A DNA stretch of 29,763 nucleotides, from assembly GCA_964648795.1 (NCBI GenBank), contig CAZYMB010000016.1, positions 1 to 29,763 on the forward strand. Direction: 5' to 3'. The notes beneath the pieces are model-generated. The model was not told where the DNA came from. It worked only from the letters and a program-made list of their open reading frames with translations, and ran no database searches. Numbering within the stretch: position 1 is the first letter of the stretch; the number at the start of each line of letters is the position of its first letter. Made by a program: the position numbers and the translations under genes. Source of the DNA: JAHDDW01 sp964648795 (GTDB taxonomy: Bacteria; Actinomycetota; Acidimicrobiia; Acidimicrobiales; SZUA-35). Of this stretch, positions 1 through 7,796 are shown in pieces.

Positions 1-366
1 GGTGTTGTTGATAGTGATGTTTCGACTTTCACTGACTCTGATCGCTTAGGCGAACTTGTGTATCTCGTTGAAGCGAAAGACGCTGTTGGCACTGTTGTGA
101 GCTCAGCTAATTGTGGTGAAGACCTGGTGGCAGATCCTGTCCCTGAGGACCTAAGAACATCATTTAGTGATCGTTCACGAATCGTGATTCGTTGGCAGCC
201 TGCAGCTTCTATTGAGGTAGAAGTCGATGGCGCAATTGTTGGCACCGATTCTGACGGTTGGTACACAATCCGAGATCTTGATCCGGGGACAGAATACTCG
301 ATTCGTATTCGCTTTGAAGGTTTAAATACTTGGTCAGCGCCTCTCGTGGCAAGTACAAACCCATAA
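1..366 (+). CDS. Fibronectin type III-like protein, C-terminal fragment
   Basis: The reading frame is open from the first base of the window, so the N-terminus lies outside; a GTG at 58 is only an internal codon. About 121 residues remain. Residues roughly 20-35 look like the last strands of one beta-sandwich repeat, and roughly 45-120 form a second one, with the pattern typical of FN3 domains: an IRW strand, a short loop, then a D-L-D-P-G-T-E-Y-S-I-R-I-R strand before the end. FN3 domains in bacteria usually sit in secreted or surface proteins and act as spacers or adhesion modules. There is no C-terminal anchor or sortase motif in what is visible. The gene converges on a membrane protein gene 28 bp away. 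FN3 assignment is by strand pattern, not by search. Confidence 0.6.
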   Translation, partial: GVVDSDVSTFTDSDRLGELVYLVEAKDAVGTVVSSANCGEDLVADPVPEDLRTSFSDRSRIVIRWQPAASIEVEVDGAIVGTDSDGWYTIRDLDPGTEYSIRIRFEGLNTWSAPLVASTNP

Positions 367-394
367 CATCACTGACTTACATATTTGCATTGCC

Positions 395-1357
395 CTAGAA
401 CGGCCGTGGTGGTTCCCTAGGGGGTAGTGGATCTCTATATTGAGGAGCATCACGCTCGTCAAGGAATGGTTCTCGGTGAGGGGTTGGGTCGATTCTTTCG
501 AATAGATCCCGCTCCATGTCTGAGAAAGGGCCTGCCTTAGTAACAGTTTCAACAGGATCCGGGGCCCCGACTATCAGGAAACTAAGGCCAAGCAATATTA
601 TGGCGAGCACTCCCATGAAAATTCCGGGAGTAATCATGGTCCTAAATAGGGCTGCTGAAACTGCACTTGCTAGTAGCAGCGTCTCGCTCTCAGCCCCTGC
701 AAGAATACGTGGTAGACCAAACCCAATAGCAAGCCAAAAAATACTTATACCCGCAGCCCAGAAAGCGACTCGTCTAAGTGGCCATCGCTTGTCTTTAGCT
801 ATTACGAAGCCGGCAATGAGTCCAATAGATGAACTGATTAAGCCAATCGGCACTACAACATCAAGTATCGAATTAAGAATAGGCACCCAGCCAAGCCCGG
901 AAGTATCAAGTTCGATGGGAATGTCTAGATCTGAACCCACGAGGTCACCGAGAATAGTGCTCTGCTCATTTAAGAATTCAGTGCCAGCACGACCCAAGTT
1001 CTGTCCATCTAGGGACACATTGTCACCAACATCGCCCTCGACGATTTGTCGGTGAAGCTGTGCTAATTCATCTGCAAGGGTAGCTTGCACGTTTTCATCT
1101 CTGACTGCTTCATCTGCGAATGCTCGTAATGTGTCATCACCAAGACCAGAAACCAGAGGAAATTCTTGTTTCGTGCGGTCTACTATTTCAGCGCTAACAA
1201 AGTCTTGGACGACTGGGCTCTCAACGATTGTTTGAGCAACTTCGGCGCTTCGTTCAGTGTTAAGTGTGGTTCTCTGCGCAACAAAACCCGACCAGCTTAT
1301 TGAAGCGATTATCAGGGAGAACCAAATCAGCCCCCGCGATGCTGCATTGCGTATCAT
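395..1357 (-). CDS. Four-TM membrane protein of unknown function
   Basis: The 320-residue product has a hydrophobic segment at about 7-27, an extracytoplasmic region of about 130 residues (28-160) rich in acidic residues and helices, then three hydrophobic segments (about 163-187, 195-220 and 242-265). It ends in a charged, Pro- and Arg-rich cytoplasmic tail of about 55 residues. I do not recognise a named family; the layout resembles uncharacterised actinobacterial integral membrane proteins. Its ATG directly follows the TAG stop of map with no spacer, so translation is almost certainly coupled to map and the two share a transcript. Functional role unknown. Confidence 0.75.
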   Translation of the reverse strand: MIRNAASRGLIWFSLIIASISWSGFVAQRTTLNTERSAEVAQTIVESPVVQDFVSAEIVDRTKQEFPLVSGLGDDTLRAFADEAVRDENVQATLADELAQLHRQIVEGDVGDNVSLDGQNLGRAGTEFLNEQSTILGDLVGSDLDIPIELDTSGLGWVPILNSILDVVVPIGLISSSIGLIAGFVIAKDKRWPLRRVAFWAAGISIFWLAIGFGLPRILAGAESETLLLASAVSAALFRTMITPGIFMGVLAIILLGLSFLIVGAPDPVETVTKAGPFSDMERDLFERIDPTPHREPFLDERDAPQYRDPLPPREPPRPF

Positions 1358-2332
1358 CTACTTCGCCAGTGCCCAGTAGGGATGATTAGAAGTGTCTGTA
1401 GGTGTCGTGAGAATCTCCGCGCCATCTTCGGCTATGTGAAGTGTGTGTTCGAACTGAGCTGTTCTGCAGCCATCTGCTGTAACAGCGGTCCAGCCATCGT
1501 CCCACATCTTTACTCTGTGGTCGCCCATTGTGATCATAGGTTCAATCGTGAACGTCATACCAACTTCAATCTCGGTTGTAAGTTGTGGATGATAGTAGTG
1601 ACAAATTTGTAAGTCCGTATGGAATTGTTCGCCCACACCGTGGCCAACGAAGTCTCTGACTACACCCAGCCCTGCTTCGTTTGCAATCTCTTCGATAGCT
1701 CGCCCGATTGTATTTATTTGTTGACCAGGCTTGGCGGCTTCAATCCCAGCAGCCAAACATTCTCGGGTCGCTTCGACAAGGTACTTCGAGGCATCGTCCA
1801 CGTCGCCGACATAGAAAGTTGCATTCGTATCACCGTGCACACCTTCTTTGAAAAGCGTCACATCGAGGTTGATAATGTCACCGTCCTCGAGTGGTCTCGC
1901 ATCAGGGATGCCGTGACAGATGACCTCGTTTACTGAGGAGCAAACAGATTTAGGAAATGGAGTCGAATGTCCCGGGTACTCGAGAGGACTTGGGTAGGCA
2001 TTGCGTGCAAGAGCCATATCATGACATGCTGCGTCAATATCTTCTGTAGTGGCACCGGGTACACATAGCTCACCTAGAGCAGCGAGAGTATCTGCAGCCT
2101 CAAGCGCTGTTCGGCGCATACGTGCGATCACATCGTCAGACTTGACGTTTGGCTCATCCCAACGTACTAAAGTGCCACCATCTGCCCACGTGGGCTTATC
2201 GATTGTGTCTGGAACTGACCGTAGAGGGCTTATAGCCGCAGGCTTAATAGCAAACTCAGTCGACTTGTGACACCTCTTGAATTTGGTCCCGCTTCCGCAC
2301 CAACAAGGTTCATTTGCCTTAGGCATTCGCAT
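1358..2332 (-). CDS. map: Methionine aminopeptidase with SEC-C zinc motif
   Basis: Type I methionine aminopeptidase, a cytoplasmic metalloenzyme that removes the initiator Met from nascent proteins. The pita-bread fold spans about residues 65-310. The metal ligands are all present: D157, D168, H231, E264 and E295, with the substrate histidine H140 in CHGIPD. Residues 8-24 form a SEC-C motif (C10, C12, C21, H22), a zinc-binding extension known from ribosome- and SecA-associated proteins and found on actinobacterial MetAPs; it probably helps recruit the enzyme to ribosomes. Two ATGs occur (residues 1 and 3). The first is chosen because a -10 box TAGAAT sits 7 nt upstream. The downstream membrane protein gene abuts its stop codon. 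Confidence 0.95.
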   Translation of the reverse strand: MRMPKANEPCWCGSGTKFKRCHKSTEFAIKPAAISPLRSVPDTIDKPTWADGGTLVRWDEPNVKSDDVIARMRRTALEAADTLAALGELCVPGATTEDIDAACHDMALARNAYPSPLEYPGHSTPFPKSVCSSVNEVICHGIPDARPLEDGDIINLDVTLFKEGVHGDTNATFYVGDVDDASKYLVEATRECLAAGIEAAKPGQQINTIGRAIEEIANEAGLGVVRDFVGHGVGEQFHTDLQICHYYHPQLTTEIEVGMTFTIEPMITMGDHRVKMWDDGWTAVTADGCRTAQFEHTLHIAEDGAEILTTPTDTSNHPYWALAK

Positions 2333-2339
2333 CTTACTA

Positions 2340-2345
2340 ATTCTA
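2340..2345 (-). promoter_or_regulatory. -10 box of map (leaderless)
   Basis: On the minus strand TAGAAT is followed by 7 nt and then the map ATG. This geometry would start transcription at or one base before the start codon. The 47-bp divergent spacer also has to hold the yqgE promoter. No Shine-Dalgarno sequence is visible. Confidence 0.65.
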
Positions 2346-2365
2346 GCTGCGTTTAGGCCGACTAT

Positions 2366-2371
2366 TAACTT
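2366..2371 (+). promoter_or_regulatory. Candidate -10 box of yqgE
   Basis: TAACTT followed by 8 nt and the yqgE ATG. Spacing is one longer than ideal for a leaderless start, so a leader of 1-2 nt is possible. Weaker than the map box on the other strand. Confidence 0.4.
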
Positions 2372-2379
2372 GAGAGCTT

Positions 2380-2940
2380 ATGGAATATCAGGCACCTACA
2401 ACCTCAACGCTATTAGGTAAGCTTTTAGTAGCTGCCCCAGATCAGGCTGATTCTGTGTTTGACCATGCCATGGTGCTTGTTATAGAGCATTCAGAGCGTG
2501 GGGCGATAGGGCTTGTAGTAAACCAGCTATCTCTAACTGGGACCGATGAGTTAGCTCCTGAGTGGAATTCATTGGTTTCAGAGCCAAGTGTTTTGTTTGC
2601 TGGTGGACCTATCGACCATGATGCTCTGATCACACTTGGCAGAACGGCTAATCTCGACGGCGACCTTGTCCTAGGTCTTCATTCAATCGACTTAGATGAC
2701 CAGCCTGACATGGTGGAATCGAGTGGCATAGAAGAAATACGTATCTTCTCTGGGTATGTGGGTTGGCTAGAAGGTCAACTTGAAGACGAAGTTATGTTTG
2801 AGTCCTGGTGGGTGTTTGAACCTCGGGTCGAAGACATCTTTGCGTCTGATCCATCTGAGAGCTGGCAGAAGGTTCTGATGAGACAGCCAGAACCCTATAG
2901 CTGGTATGCCAACTTTCCAGACATGGTGCGTGCCAACTAG
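2380..2940 (+). CDS. yqgE: YqgE/AlgH family protein (UPF0301)
   Basis: The 186-residue length matches the YqgE/AlgH (DUF179) family. The diagnostic N-terminal pattern is present: L-G-K-L-L-V-A-A-P then a short loop, F-D-H-A-M-V-L-V-I-E-H, and G-A-I-G-L-V-V-N. It is followed by the family's F-A-G-G-P segment (about residues 70-80) and an F-S-G-Y-V-G-W segment near residue 125. The family is a soluble alpha/beta fold with no agreed biochemical role; AlgH was linked to alginate regulation in Pseudomonas, but that is not transferable here. The gene is divergent from map and stands alone. The next plus-strand gene is separated by a perfect inverted repeat. Confidence 0.92.
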   Translation: MEYQAPTTSTLLGKLLVAAPDQADSVFDHAMVLVIEHSERGAIGLVVNQLSLTGTDELAPEWNSLVSEPSVLFAGGPIDHDALITLGRTANLDGDLVLGLHSIDLDDQPDMVESSGIEEIRIFSGYVGWLEGQLEDEVMFESWWVFEPRVEDIFASDPSESWQKVLMRQPEPYSWYANFPDMVRAN

Positions 2941-2973
2941 GTACATTCGGAGCCACCTAGTCCTATTGGACTA

Positions 2974-3000
2974 ACGACTTTTCTTATCCCTAAAAGTCGT
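2974..3000. repeat. Perfect 9-bp inverted repeat upstream of lipoprotein gene
   Basis: Arms ACGACTTTT (2974-2982) and AAAAGTCGT (2992-3000) are exact reverse complements around a 9-nt centre. It lies 33 nt after the yqgE stop and 30 nt before the preferred lipoprotein start. No T-run follows it on the plus strand, so it is a poor intrinsic terminator; an operator or an mRNA-end stabilising stem is more likely. Confidence 0.6.
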
Positions 3001-3029
3001 ATACCATGTTAGTTGGCGGTGATTTTCGT

Positions 3030-4127
3030 ATGAAATCGAAGTTTGCACTGGGTTTACTAGTAGTTCTAGCGGTTGCGGGTTGTTCTGGAAATGATGATGT
3101 TGCGTTATCTGACAATGGTTTAGACGCGGATTCGCAGTCTTTGTCGGCTGAAATAGATATTGCAGCTGGAGAGGTCGGCACCGTTACGACCCTTGGTTCC
3201 AATGGAGTTGTAGCAGGAGCTGAAACGACTGAAGGGCCTGCTGTGCCGACATCTGAATCAACTACATCTTCGACTGAAGATTCAGAGAGTACTACTAGTC
3301 AAAGTGTCACACAGGAGCGGAACAATAGTCTCAGCGTTCAGGTAGCTGGTCAATACTCAATCGCACAGGTAATTGACGGAACTGTCGGAGCTGGCGATGG
3401 CTCAAATCCAAATGATGGCGGTATAACTGGTCGTCATGATGCTCCAATTGCTTTACCTGGAGGCTTTGCTTTCGCTGAGGGGCCCAATATAAATGGCATC
3501 TACGGAAACAACTCGGATGCTAATCGTCGAGTTGAGTGGCGCTGTGCAGTCTTTCCTGAGCGTGGCCACACGCCAAATGTTGACTTTCGCATAAATATTC
3601 GTGAGGGAGCGTACTACCGTTTGGTAAACGGGCGGTGGGACAAGGCAATCGATGTAAATCTTACGCCTGGAAATAACGGAGCCTACTTGGGCAATGTCGG
3701 GACTACAGGGAATCCTTTTGAAGAGTCCAGCAGAGGAACAATTCAATGGAGACGTGAGGCAGACGGTAGCTTCTCTGCACCTTGGAACAGAGGAGCACAT
3801 TTCGCTCACTTCTGGAACGGAAGCAGACTTGCACCTGCAGCGGGACAAACTGCTGAGTTATTGACATCTGAGATTCGTATTCAGCAGCCAGATGGCCAGA
3901 CCGTGGATTTGAGCCAGGTTCGTGTCCTAGGTCAATGTGGTATTGACTACTGGGCTGCCGGTGACTCTGGGAACACTAAAGTTCCAGGACCCGGAATTGG
4001 CAAATATCATGCACTTACTTCTGAGTGGACTCCTTCGCTGTATTTAACGACTTCATCTGAGCCAAATTCAGTTGCAGACCTGGCTAATTTCTTGACAGCT
4101 AACCCTATTCCAGGTGTTGTTAGTTAG
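3030..4127 (+). CDS. Secreted lipoprotein, unknown C-terminal domain
   Basis: Started at 3030 this encodes 365 residues with a textbook lipoprotein signal: two lysines, a Leu/Val/Ala core and the lipobox V-A-G-C with Cys18. The in-frame ATG at 3006 would add eight residues without improving the signal, and GGCGG at 3015-3019 suits the later start. A Ser/Thr/Glu-rich linker covers about residues 70-105. The remaining ~255 residues form a Gly/Asn/Trp-rich, probably all-beta domain with two Cys (in WRCAVF and QCGIDYW) that could form a disulfide in the exported protein. I do not recognise the family. A glycan- or ligand-binding role on the cell surface is possible but only inferred from composition. 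Confidence 0.8.
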   Translation: MKSKFALGLLVVLAVAGCSGNDDVALSDNGLDADSQSLSAEIDIAAGEVGTVTTLGSNGVVAGAETTEGPAVPTSESTTSSTEDSESTTSQSVTQERNNSLSVQVAGQYSIAQVIDGTVGAGDGSNPNDGGITGRHDAPIALPGGFAFAEGPNINGIYGNNSDANRRVEWRCAVFPERGHTPNVDFRINIREGAYYRLVNGRWDKAIDVNLTPGNNGAYLGNVGTTGNPFEESSRGTIQWRREADGSFSAPWNRGAHFAHFWNGSRLAPAAGQTAELLTSEIRIQQPDGQTVDLSQVRVLGQCGIDYWAAGDSGNTKVPGPGIGKYHALTSEWTPSLYLTTSSEPNSVADLANFLTANPIPGVVS

Positions 4128-4228
4128 TCATAGCATCAGATTTGTAAGCAAATAAGTAGCCATTTGTCAGCTAAAGTTCGCTTTTGTTACTTTAACCAGG
4201 CTATTCGAGAACTTTTTTCTCGTTCGAG

Positions 4229-4257
4229 ATGACAGCTTAGGTGTTCTTTCCTAAACT
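4229..4257 (+). promoter_or_regulatory. Sigma70-like promoter of TPR gene
   Basis: ATGACA (4229-4234, five of six to TTGACA), a 17-bp spacer and TAAACT (4252-4257). Transcription would begin near 4264 and leave a leader of about 47 nt containing AGGAAAG (4289-4295) ahead of the ATG at 4311. This is one of the few leadered genes in the window. The rest of the 183-bp gap (4128-4310) shows nothing else convincing. Confidence 0.6.
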
Positions 4258-4310
4258 ATGGGTCGGGTAAACGGCGCGCATAGATCTTAGGAAAGTTGTC
4301 ATAGCTTGGC

Positions 4311-5405
4311 ATGAAATCTTTTAACCCACAGTTCGTATCTTTACCAGTTGACGCTGACCGTATCGATGGTGTTTCAACAATCGCAGATGTTCAAGAAGTC
4401 GAAGCGACTCTGCGGCAGTATCTAGATCATTCACTAGAGACTGAACTAAAGAACGATCTGAGTGCGGCGGTATCACCGAATAAAGAAGACGCAGCAATTG
4501 AAGTCTCAGAGGTTTCTAAACTACATGCCAAGGCTCAACAGCTTCTGGCCGGTGGCGAGGCAGAGGCAGCGTTAGAGGTAATCGGCGAAGCAAGGACGAT
4601 AGCGCCAAGCTCGCTGGCTCTAGCTTCTACCAAAGTAGAGATTCTGATCGATCTTGGTCGAATCGACGAAGCTATCGACACAGCAACCGTTAGTTCCTCG
4701 TTGCACGAAGAAAGCCCAATCGTGTTTAGCTTGCTTGCTCGACTATGGATGACTAAGAGCCTGAATGAAACAGGCAAGGTACGCCAGAACTCTTTGTTAT
4801 TAGCTGCACAATATAGCTCTCGGGCATTTGATCTAGGAGCAACAGATGTACTCTCACATCTCGAGGCTGCATCAATAGCAATTCTTCGTGAAGACCGCAG
4901 AGAAGCCGAAGATCACCTTCTTAGGGCAGTTGCACAAGATCCATACCACCCAATGGCTAATTTCCTATTGGGCGAGCTTGCACTAGTTCGTCAGGAGTGG
5001 GCAAAAGCCGAGTCATATTTAGCTGAGGCTGCGTTGTGCGCGTCGCAGTGGCAAGAGCCAGCTCGTCGTTTACTAGTGCGTCTCGAAAACGTTGGATTCC
5101 GTGCTCCTTTAATCGAACAAGGACCCCTTTACAACCTTGGCCTCTGGGTCGGTAGATTTGCATTGGCAAGCCTGATGGCCCTAGTCCCAACGTTGTTTTT
5201 TTGGGTAGCGGTCGACACCTTTACCGGGTTCTTCCCATCCCTAGGCCTAATTGGCTTCTCTGTTCCAGTGGGGCCAATCCTGGTATTTGTAGTCAAATCA
5301 CTATTTGACCATTTCAAGCTCGAACAGACTCAGACATCAATCAAGTCAAGGTCCGGTCACGAGAATGTACATAGCGTAAATCGCTTACACCGCCAGCCAG
5401 CCTAG
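4311..5405 (+). CDS. TPR-repeat protein with C-terminal membrane anchor
   Basis: 364 residues. An N-terminal polar segment (1-68) precedes about 170 residues of TPR-like helical pairs (71-240), with the usual small/aromatic spacing in segments such as A-E-A-A-L-E-V-I-G-E-A and A-E-S-Y-L-A-E-A-A. Two hydrophobic segments follow (about 276-303 and 308-332), then a basic tail. TPR arrays scaffold protein-protein contacts, so this is probably a cytoplasmic scaffold tethered to the membrane; its partner is unknown. The gene has its own promoter and leader. Its stop codon shares CTAG with the purK stop on the other strand. Confidence 0.8.
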   Translation: MKSFNPQFVSLPVDADRIDGVSTIADVQEVEATLRQYLDHSLETELKNDLSAAVSPNKEDAAIEVSEVSKLHAKAQQLLAGGEAEAALEVIGEARTIAPSSLALASTKVEILIDLGRIDEAIDTATVSSSLHEESPIVFSLLARLWMTKSLNETGKVRQNSLLLAAQYSSRAFDLGATDVLSHLEAASIAILREDRREAEDHLLRAVAQDPYHPMANFLLGELALVRQEWAKAESYLAEAALCASQWQEPARRLLVRLENVGFRAPLIEQGPLYNLGLWVGRFALASLMALVPTLFFWVAVDTFTGFFPSLGLIGFSVPVGPILVFVVKSLFDHFKLEQTQTSIKSRSGHENVHSVNRLHRQPA

Positions 5406-6559
5406 GTAGCGCCACCTTTTTGATAGCGACGACCCAATAAAGCTGCCTCAGCTTGGCATGCTAGTTCATGTGTCTGGTCAGCACTATCGCCAACGGCTGT
5501 AACATGGCCGAGTTTTCGACCTGGTTTTGGTAGTTTTCCATAGAGATGAACGTGGACTCCTTCAATGGCCAGTGCATCCACTAGGTGAACGGCCGGATCA
5601 CAATCGCTAGTACCAATCACGTTTAGGGTGGTTGCAGCATTAAAGTTAAGTTCAGTCGGGCCAAGTGGGTAGTCAAGAATTGCTCGGACATGATTTTCAA
5701 ATTGAGAAGTAGTGCAAGCTTCGATTGTAAAGTGACCGGCGTTCGAAGGTCGCGCCGCTATCTCATTGACAACTAATCCGTCAGCTGTGAGGAAGAGCTC
5801 AACAGAAAGAACTCCGACTGATCCAAGGTAATCTGCTATTTCTTTGCCAAGCTCTCTTGCTTCCGCTGCAATATGTGGACCAATTTCAGCAGGGACTCGG
5901 ATATGTTGACAGACTCCATCTTTGTTGGTTACTTCAGTAACAGGATAGGTGCGGGTGTTGCCACCAGGTCTTCGAGCTAAGACAACAGTTAGCTCGGTCA
6001 AGATGTCCATATGTTGCTCAACCATGAGCTCTTGTTGAGATTGCTCGGCTAGGACCTTAAGTGCCTCGGGTTCAGATGACACAACCCAAACCTGGCTCTT
6101 AGATTGTGTGCCAGCTTTAGTGGCTTTGATTACGAGAGGGTACGAATAGCGGGAAGCGAAATCGATTATGTCATCAGGGCCTTTGGCTTCAGCGAATGCT
6201 GGAACCTGGAAACCTTTCATGGAGAGAACACGGCGCTGGTGGAGCTTGTCGAACGCTGCTCGGAGAGTCTTGGTTCCTGGTCTGATCTGCATTCCGTTGT
6301 TTTCTAAAGCTTGTAGTAGCCCGATATCAATGCGCTCATGGTCAAATGTTATTACTTCGCAAACCTCGGCGAAGCTTGCGATTGCGTCAGGGTGAGTGAA
6401 GCGTGCATCAGGGGCAGCTAGAGCTGCTGAGTCAGCGGCACTCTCTGCTAAGAGCCTAGGAGTGATCCCAAGTTGGAGAGCAGCCTGCTGGGTCATGCGT
6501 GCAATTTGACCTGCACCCACAATGCCAAGCCTGTATAGAGCTGGAAGCTGGGAATCCAC
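5402..6559 (-). CDS. purK: N5-carboxyaminoimidazole ribonucleotide synthase
   Basis: PurK, the ATP-grasp enzyme that carboxylates AIR with bicarbonate to N5-CAIR in de novo purine synthesis. The N-terminal Rossmann-like pre-ATP-grasp motif G-I-V-G-A-G-Q-I-A-R-M is at about 12-22. The ATP-binding K-A-T-K-A-G segment is near 145-150, and the family's catalytic-end motif V-N-E-I-A-A-R-P-S-N-A-G-H-F-T lies at about 265-278. The length of 385 residues is normal. Start is GTG at 6559, chosen because TACTGT lies 6 nt upstream. purE is not in the window, so the usual purEK pair is split here. It converges on the TPR gene with stop codons overlapping in CTAG (5402-5405). Confidence 0.95.
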   Translation of the reverse strand: MDSQLPALYRLGIVGAGQIARMTQQAALQLGITPRLLAESAADSAALAAPDARFTHPDAIASFAEVCEVITFDHERIDIGLLQALENNGMQIRPGTKTLRAAFDKLHQRRVLSMKGFQVPAFAEAKGPDDIIDFASRYSYPLVIKATKAGTQSKSQVWVVSSEPEALKVLAEQSQQELMVEQHMDILTELTVVLARRPGGNTRTYPVTEVTNKDGVCQHIRVPAEIGPHIAAEARELGKEIADYLGSVGVLSVELFLTADGLVVNEIAARPSNAGHFTIEACTTSQFENHVRAILDYPLGPTELNFNAATTLNVIGTSDCDPAVHLVDALAIEGVHVHLYGKLPKPGRKLGHVTAVGDSADQTHELACQAEAALLGRRYQKGGAT

Positions 6560-6565
6560 GCAACA

Positions 6566-6571
6566 ACAGTA
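6566..6571 (-). promoter_or_regulatory. -10 box of purK (leaderless)
   Basis: Minus-strand TACTGT, 6 nt, then the purK GTG. No ribosome binding site precedes the start. The opposite strand of this 61-bp spacer carries a TATTGT box for the 6621 gene. Confidence 0.6.
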
Positions 6572-6606
6572 GTCGCTAAGGTCAAGAAATCATGCCATTT
6601 GGCTGC

Positions 6607-6612
6607 TATTGT
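6607..6612 (+). promoter_or_regulatory. Candidate -10 box of the 6621 gene
   Basis: TATTGT followed by 8 nt and the ATG at 6621. It would leave a leader of at most 1-2 nt. Confidence 0.45.
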
Positions 6613-6620
6613 AGGTCGCT

Positions 6621-6941
6621 ATGGGCGAGCCGATATCCGTTGTTTCAATTTTATCCGCAGTTTCAGACGAGTTCATCTTTGAAACCAACAGAAACTTCAC
6701 TGGGATGGGGCATGAACACTACACCAAAGAGGTCCCGGTGACGGGGGAGCGCCCAGTAGATCGCCTAGCCGATCTACTGCTATCACAAGGCAGCGCCAAG
6801 CAAGTACACATCTATGCGCAGTCAATCTCTGTAGTTGGAGCATTTGGGTTTGATCCTGAAGAAGTGAAAGAATTAATCGAGAACTTCTATATCTACTACA
6901 AACCCGGCGTTGAAGTGCAGGACGAATCTAGCTTTAGCTAA
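6621..6941 (+). CDS. Small conserved-looking protein, possibly Nfu N-domain-like
   Basis: 106 residues, no signal peptide, mildly acidic. I do not recognise the family with certainty. The order of elements is a short strand, R-N-F-T-G-M-G-H-E-H-Y, a helix P-V-D-R-L-A-D-L-L-L, a strand V-H-I-Y-A-Q-S-I-S-V-V, then helix P-E-E-V-K-E-L-I-E-N. It recalls the beta-alpha-beta-alpha layout of the Nfu/NifU N-terminal domain, which lacks the iron-binding cysteines; none are present here either. That parallel is a weak inference. It is divergent from purK, which may suggest shared control, and its end overlaps the convergent Apd1-like gene by 8 bp. Coding status is supported by a good start geometry and protein-like composition. 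Confidence 0.7.
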   Translation: MGEPISVVSILSAVSDEFIFETNRNFTGMGHEHYTKEVPVTGERPVDRLADLLLSQGSAKQVHIYAQSISVVGAFGFDPEEVKELIENFYIYYKPGVEVQDESSFS

Positions 6942-7785
6942 CTGGTGCGACCGAGTAGAGCTTTCTGAACTTGAGCTTCCCGCCGTTGATCACTTCACAT
7001 TGAGGTATTTCCTCAATACCAGCTTCAGAAACGCAGTATCGATATTGCGAACCAGACTCGGTTTGGATCACGACTTCTTCGTCTGTGGTGACTTCTAATA
7101 TCGACTCATCTGATTTCATTTTGTGATCACGAACTGCTAGCTGTTGGGCGCCAGCTTTAGCTCCCCACCAGCCCCGGTAGTTATTTTGGTAGTCATCATC
7201 GGTTGTCTCGCCTTTGGCGATTCGCTTAGCTAGATCTAGGTCGACAAAGGCCCAGCTGTTACCAGTGGGCATATCAATAAGAGTTGGAGCGAAGCGATGG
7301 CCAGCTGTGTGAGAGACTGTCTCGACTAGTAAGCCAGCTTCAGTAGCCTCGTCAGCTAAAGAAACGCCTTTAGTTCCGCAGCACTTGTCTCTTGCGCTAT
7401 GGCCGCAGATCAAGAGAGTGTTTTGTCCTTGATAAGCCGTGGGTTTAATAGCTTCTAGTCGTTTGAGGCCTTGTGAGTACGTCTCATCTTCACCCAGTTG
7501 TGTTTGGGCAGACAGAGCCTGAGCCCCATCACGGATAAAGACTCGGAGTCTAAGGACTTTGTTAATTGGTTTAGTTAATAAATAGCGTGAACGCCGGAAG
7601 TAGTCTTGCGAGCGGACTTCTGTGGTCTCATCCCAGAGATGTGTTTCGTTAATGTCAGTTGGCCAAGGTGTTGGTAGGTCAAGTAGGAAGATTTTAGAAG
7701 TAGCAATTCCAGTACCGCAAACATCGACCTTACTTGTTTGGGTTGTGTCGGAACACAGAAATACTGGAGTCTCAGGGTTACTCAT
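6934..7785 (-). CDS. Sucrase/ferredoxin-like (Apd1-type) thioredoxin-fold [2Fe-2S] protein
   Basis: 283 residues in the sucrase/ferredoxin-like (Suc_Fer/Apd1) family. The N-terminal half carries the family's G-T-G-I-A-T-S-K then L-L-D-L-P-T-P-W-P segment (about 24-42). The C-terminal thioredoxin-like half has C127 and C136, nine apart, followed by H159 and H163, three residues between. This matches the Cys2His2 cluster arrangement described for yeast Apd1, so a [2Fe-2S] redox role is expected; the electron partner is unknown. C135 sits beside C136, so which Cys binds is open. The gene lies 11 nt after larC on the same strand, so it is probably co-transcribed. Located in the cytoplasm (no signal). 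Confidence 0.85.
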   Translation of the reverse strand: MSNPETPVFLCSDTTQTSKVDVCGTGIATSKIFLLDLPTPWPTDINETHLWDETTEVRSQDYFRRSRYLLTKPINKVLRLRVFIRDGAQALSAQTQLGEDETYSQGLKRLEAIKPTAYQGQNTLLICGHSARDKCCGTKGVSLADEATEAGLLVETVSHTAGHRFAPTLIDMPTGNSWAFVDLDLAKRIAKGETTDDDYQNNYRGWWGAKAGAQQLAVRDHKMKSDESILEVTTDEEVVIQTESGSQYRYCVSEAGIEEIPQCEVINGGKLKFRKLYSVAPVS

Positions 7786-7796
7786 TGAAGCTTAGC

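Noticed and set aside
516..1055. 179-residue plus-strand ORF
   Set aside because: Antisense shadow of the four-TM membrane protein gene; composition not protein-like.
4206..4222. 6-bp stem (CGAGAA / TTCTCG) as a terminator after the lipoprotein gene
   Set aside because: Weak stem, no T-run after it, and it lies just upstream of the TPR gene promoter.
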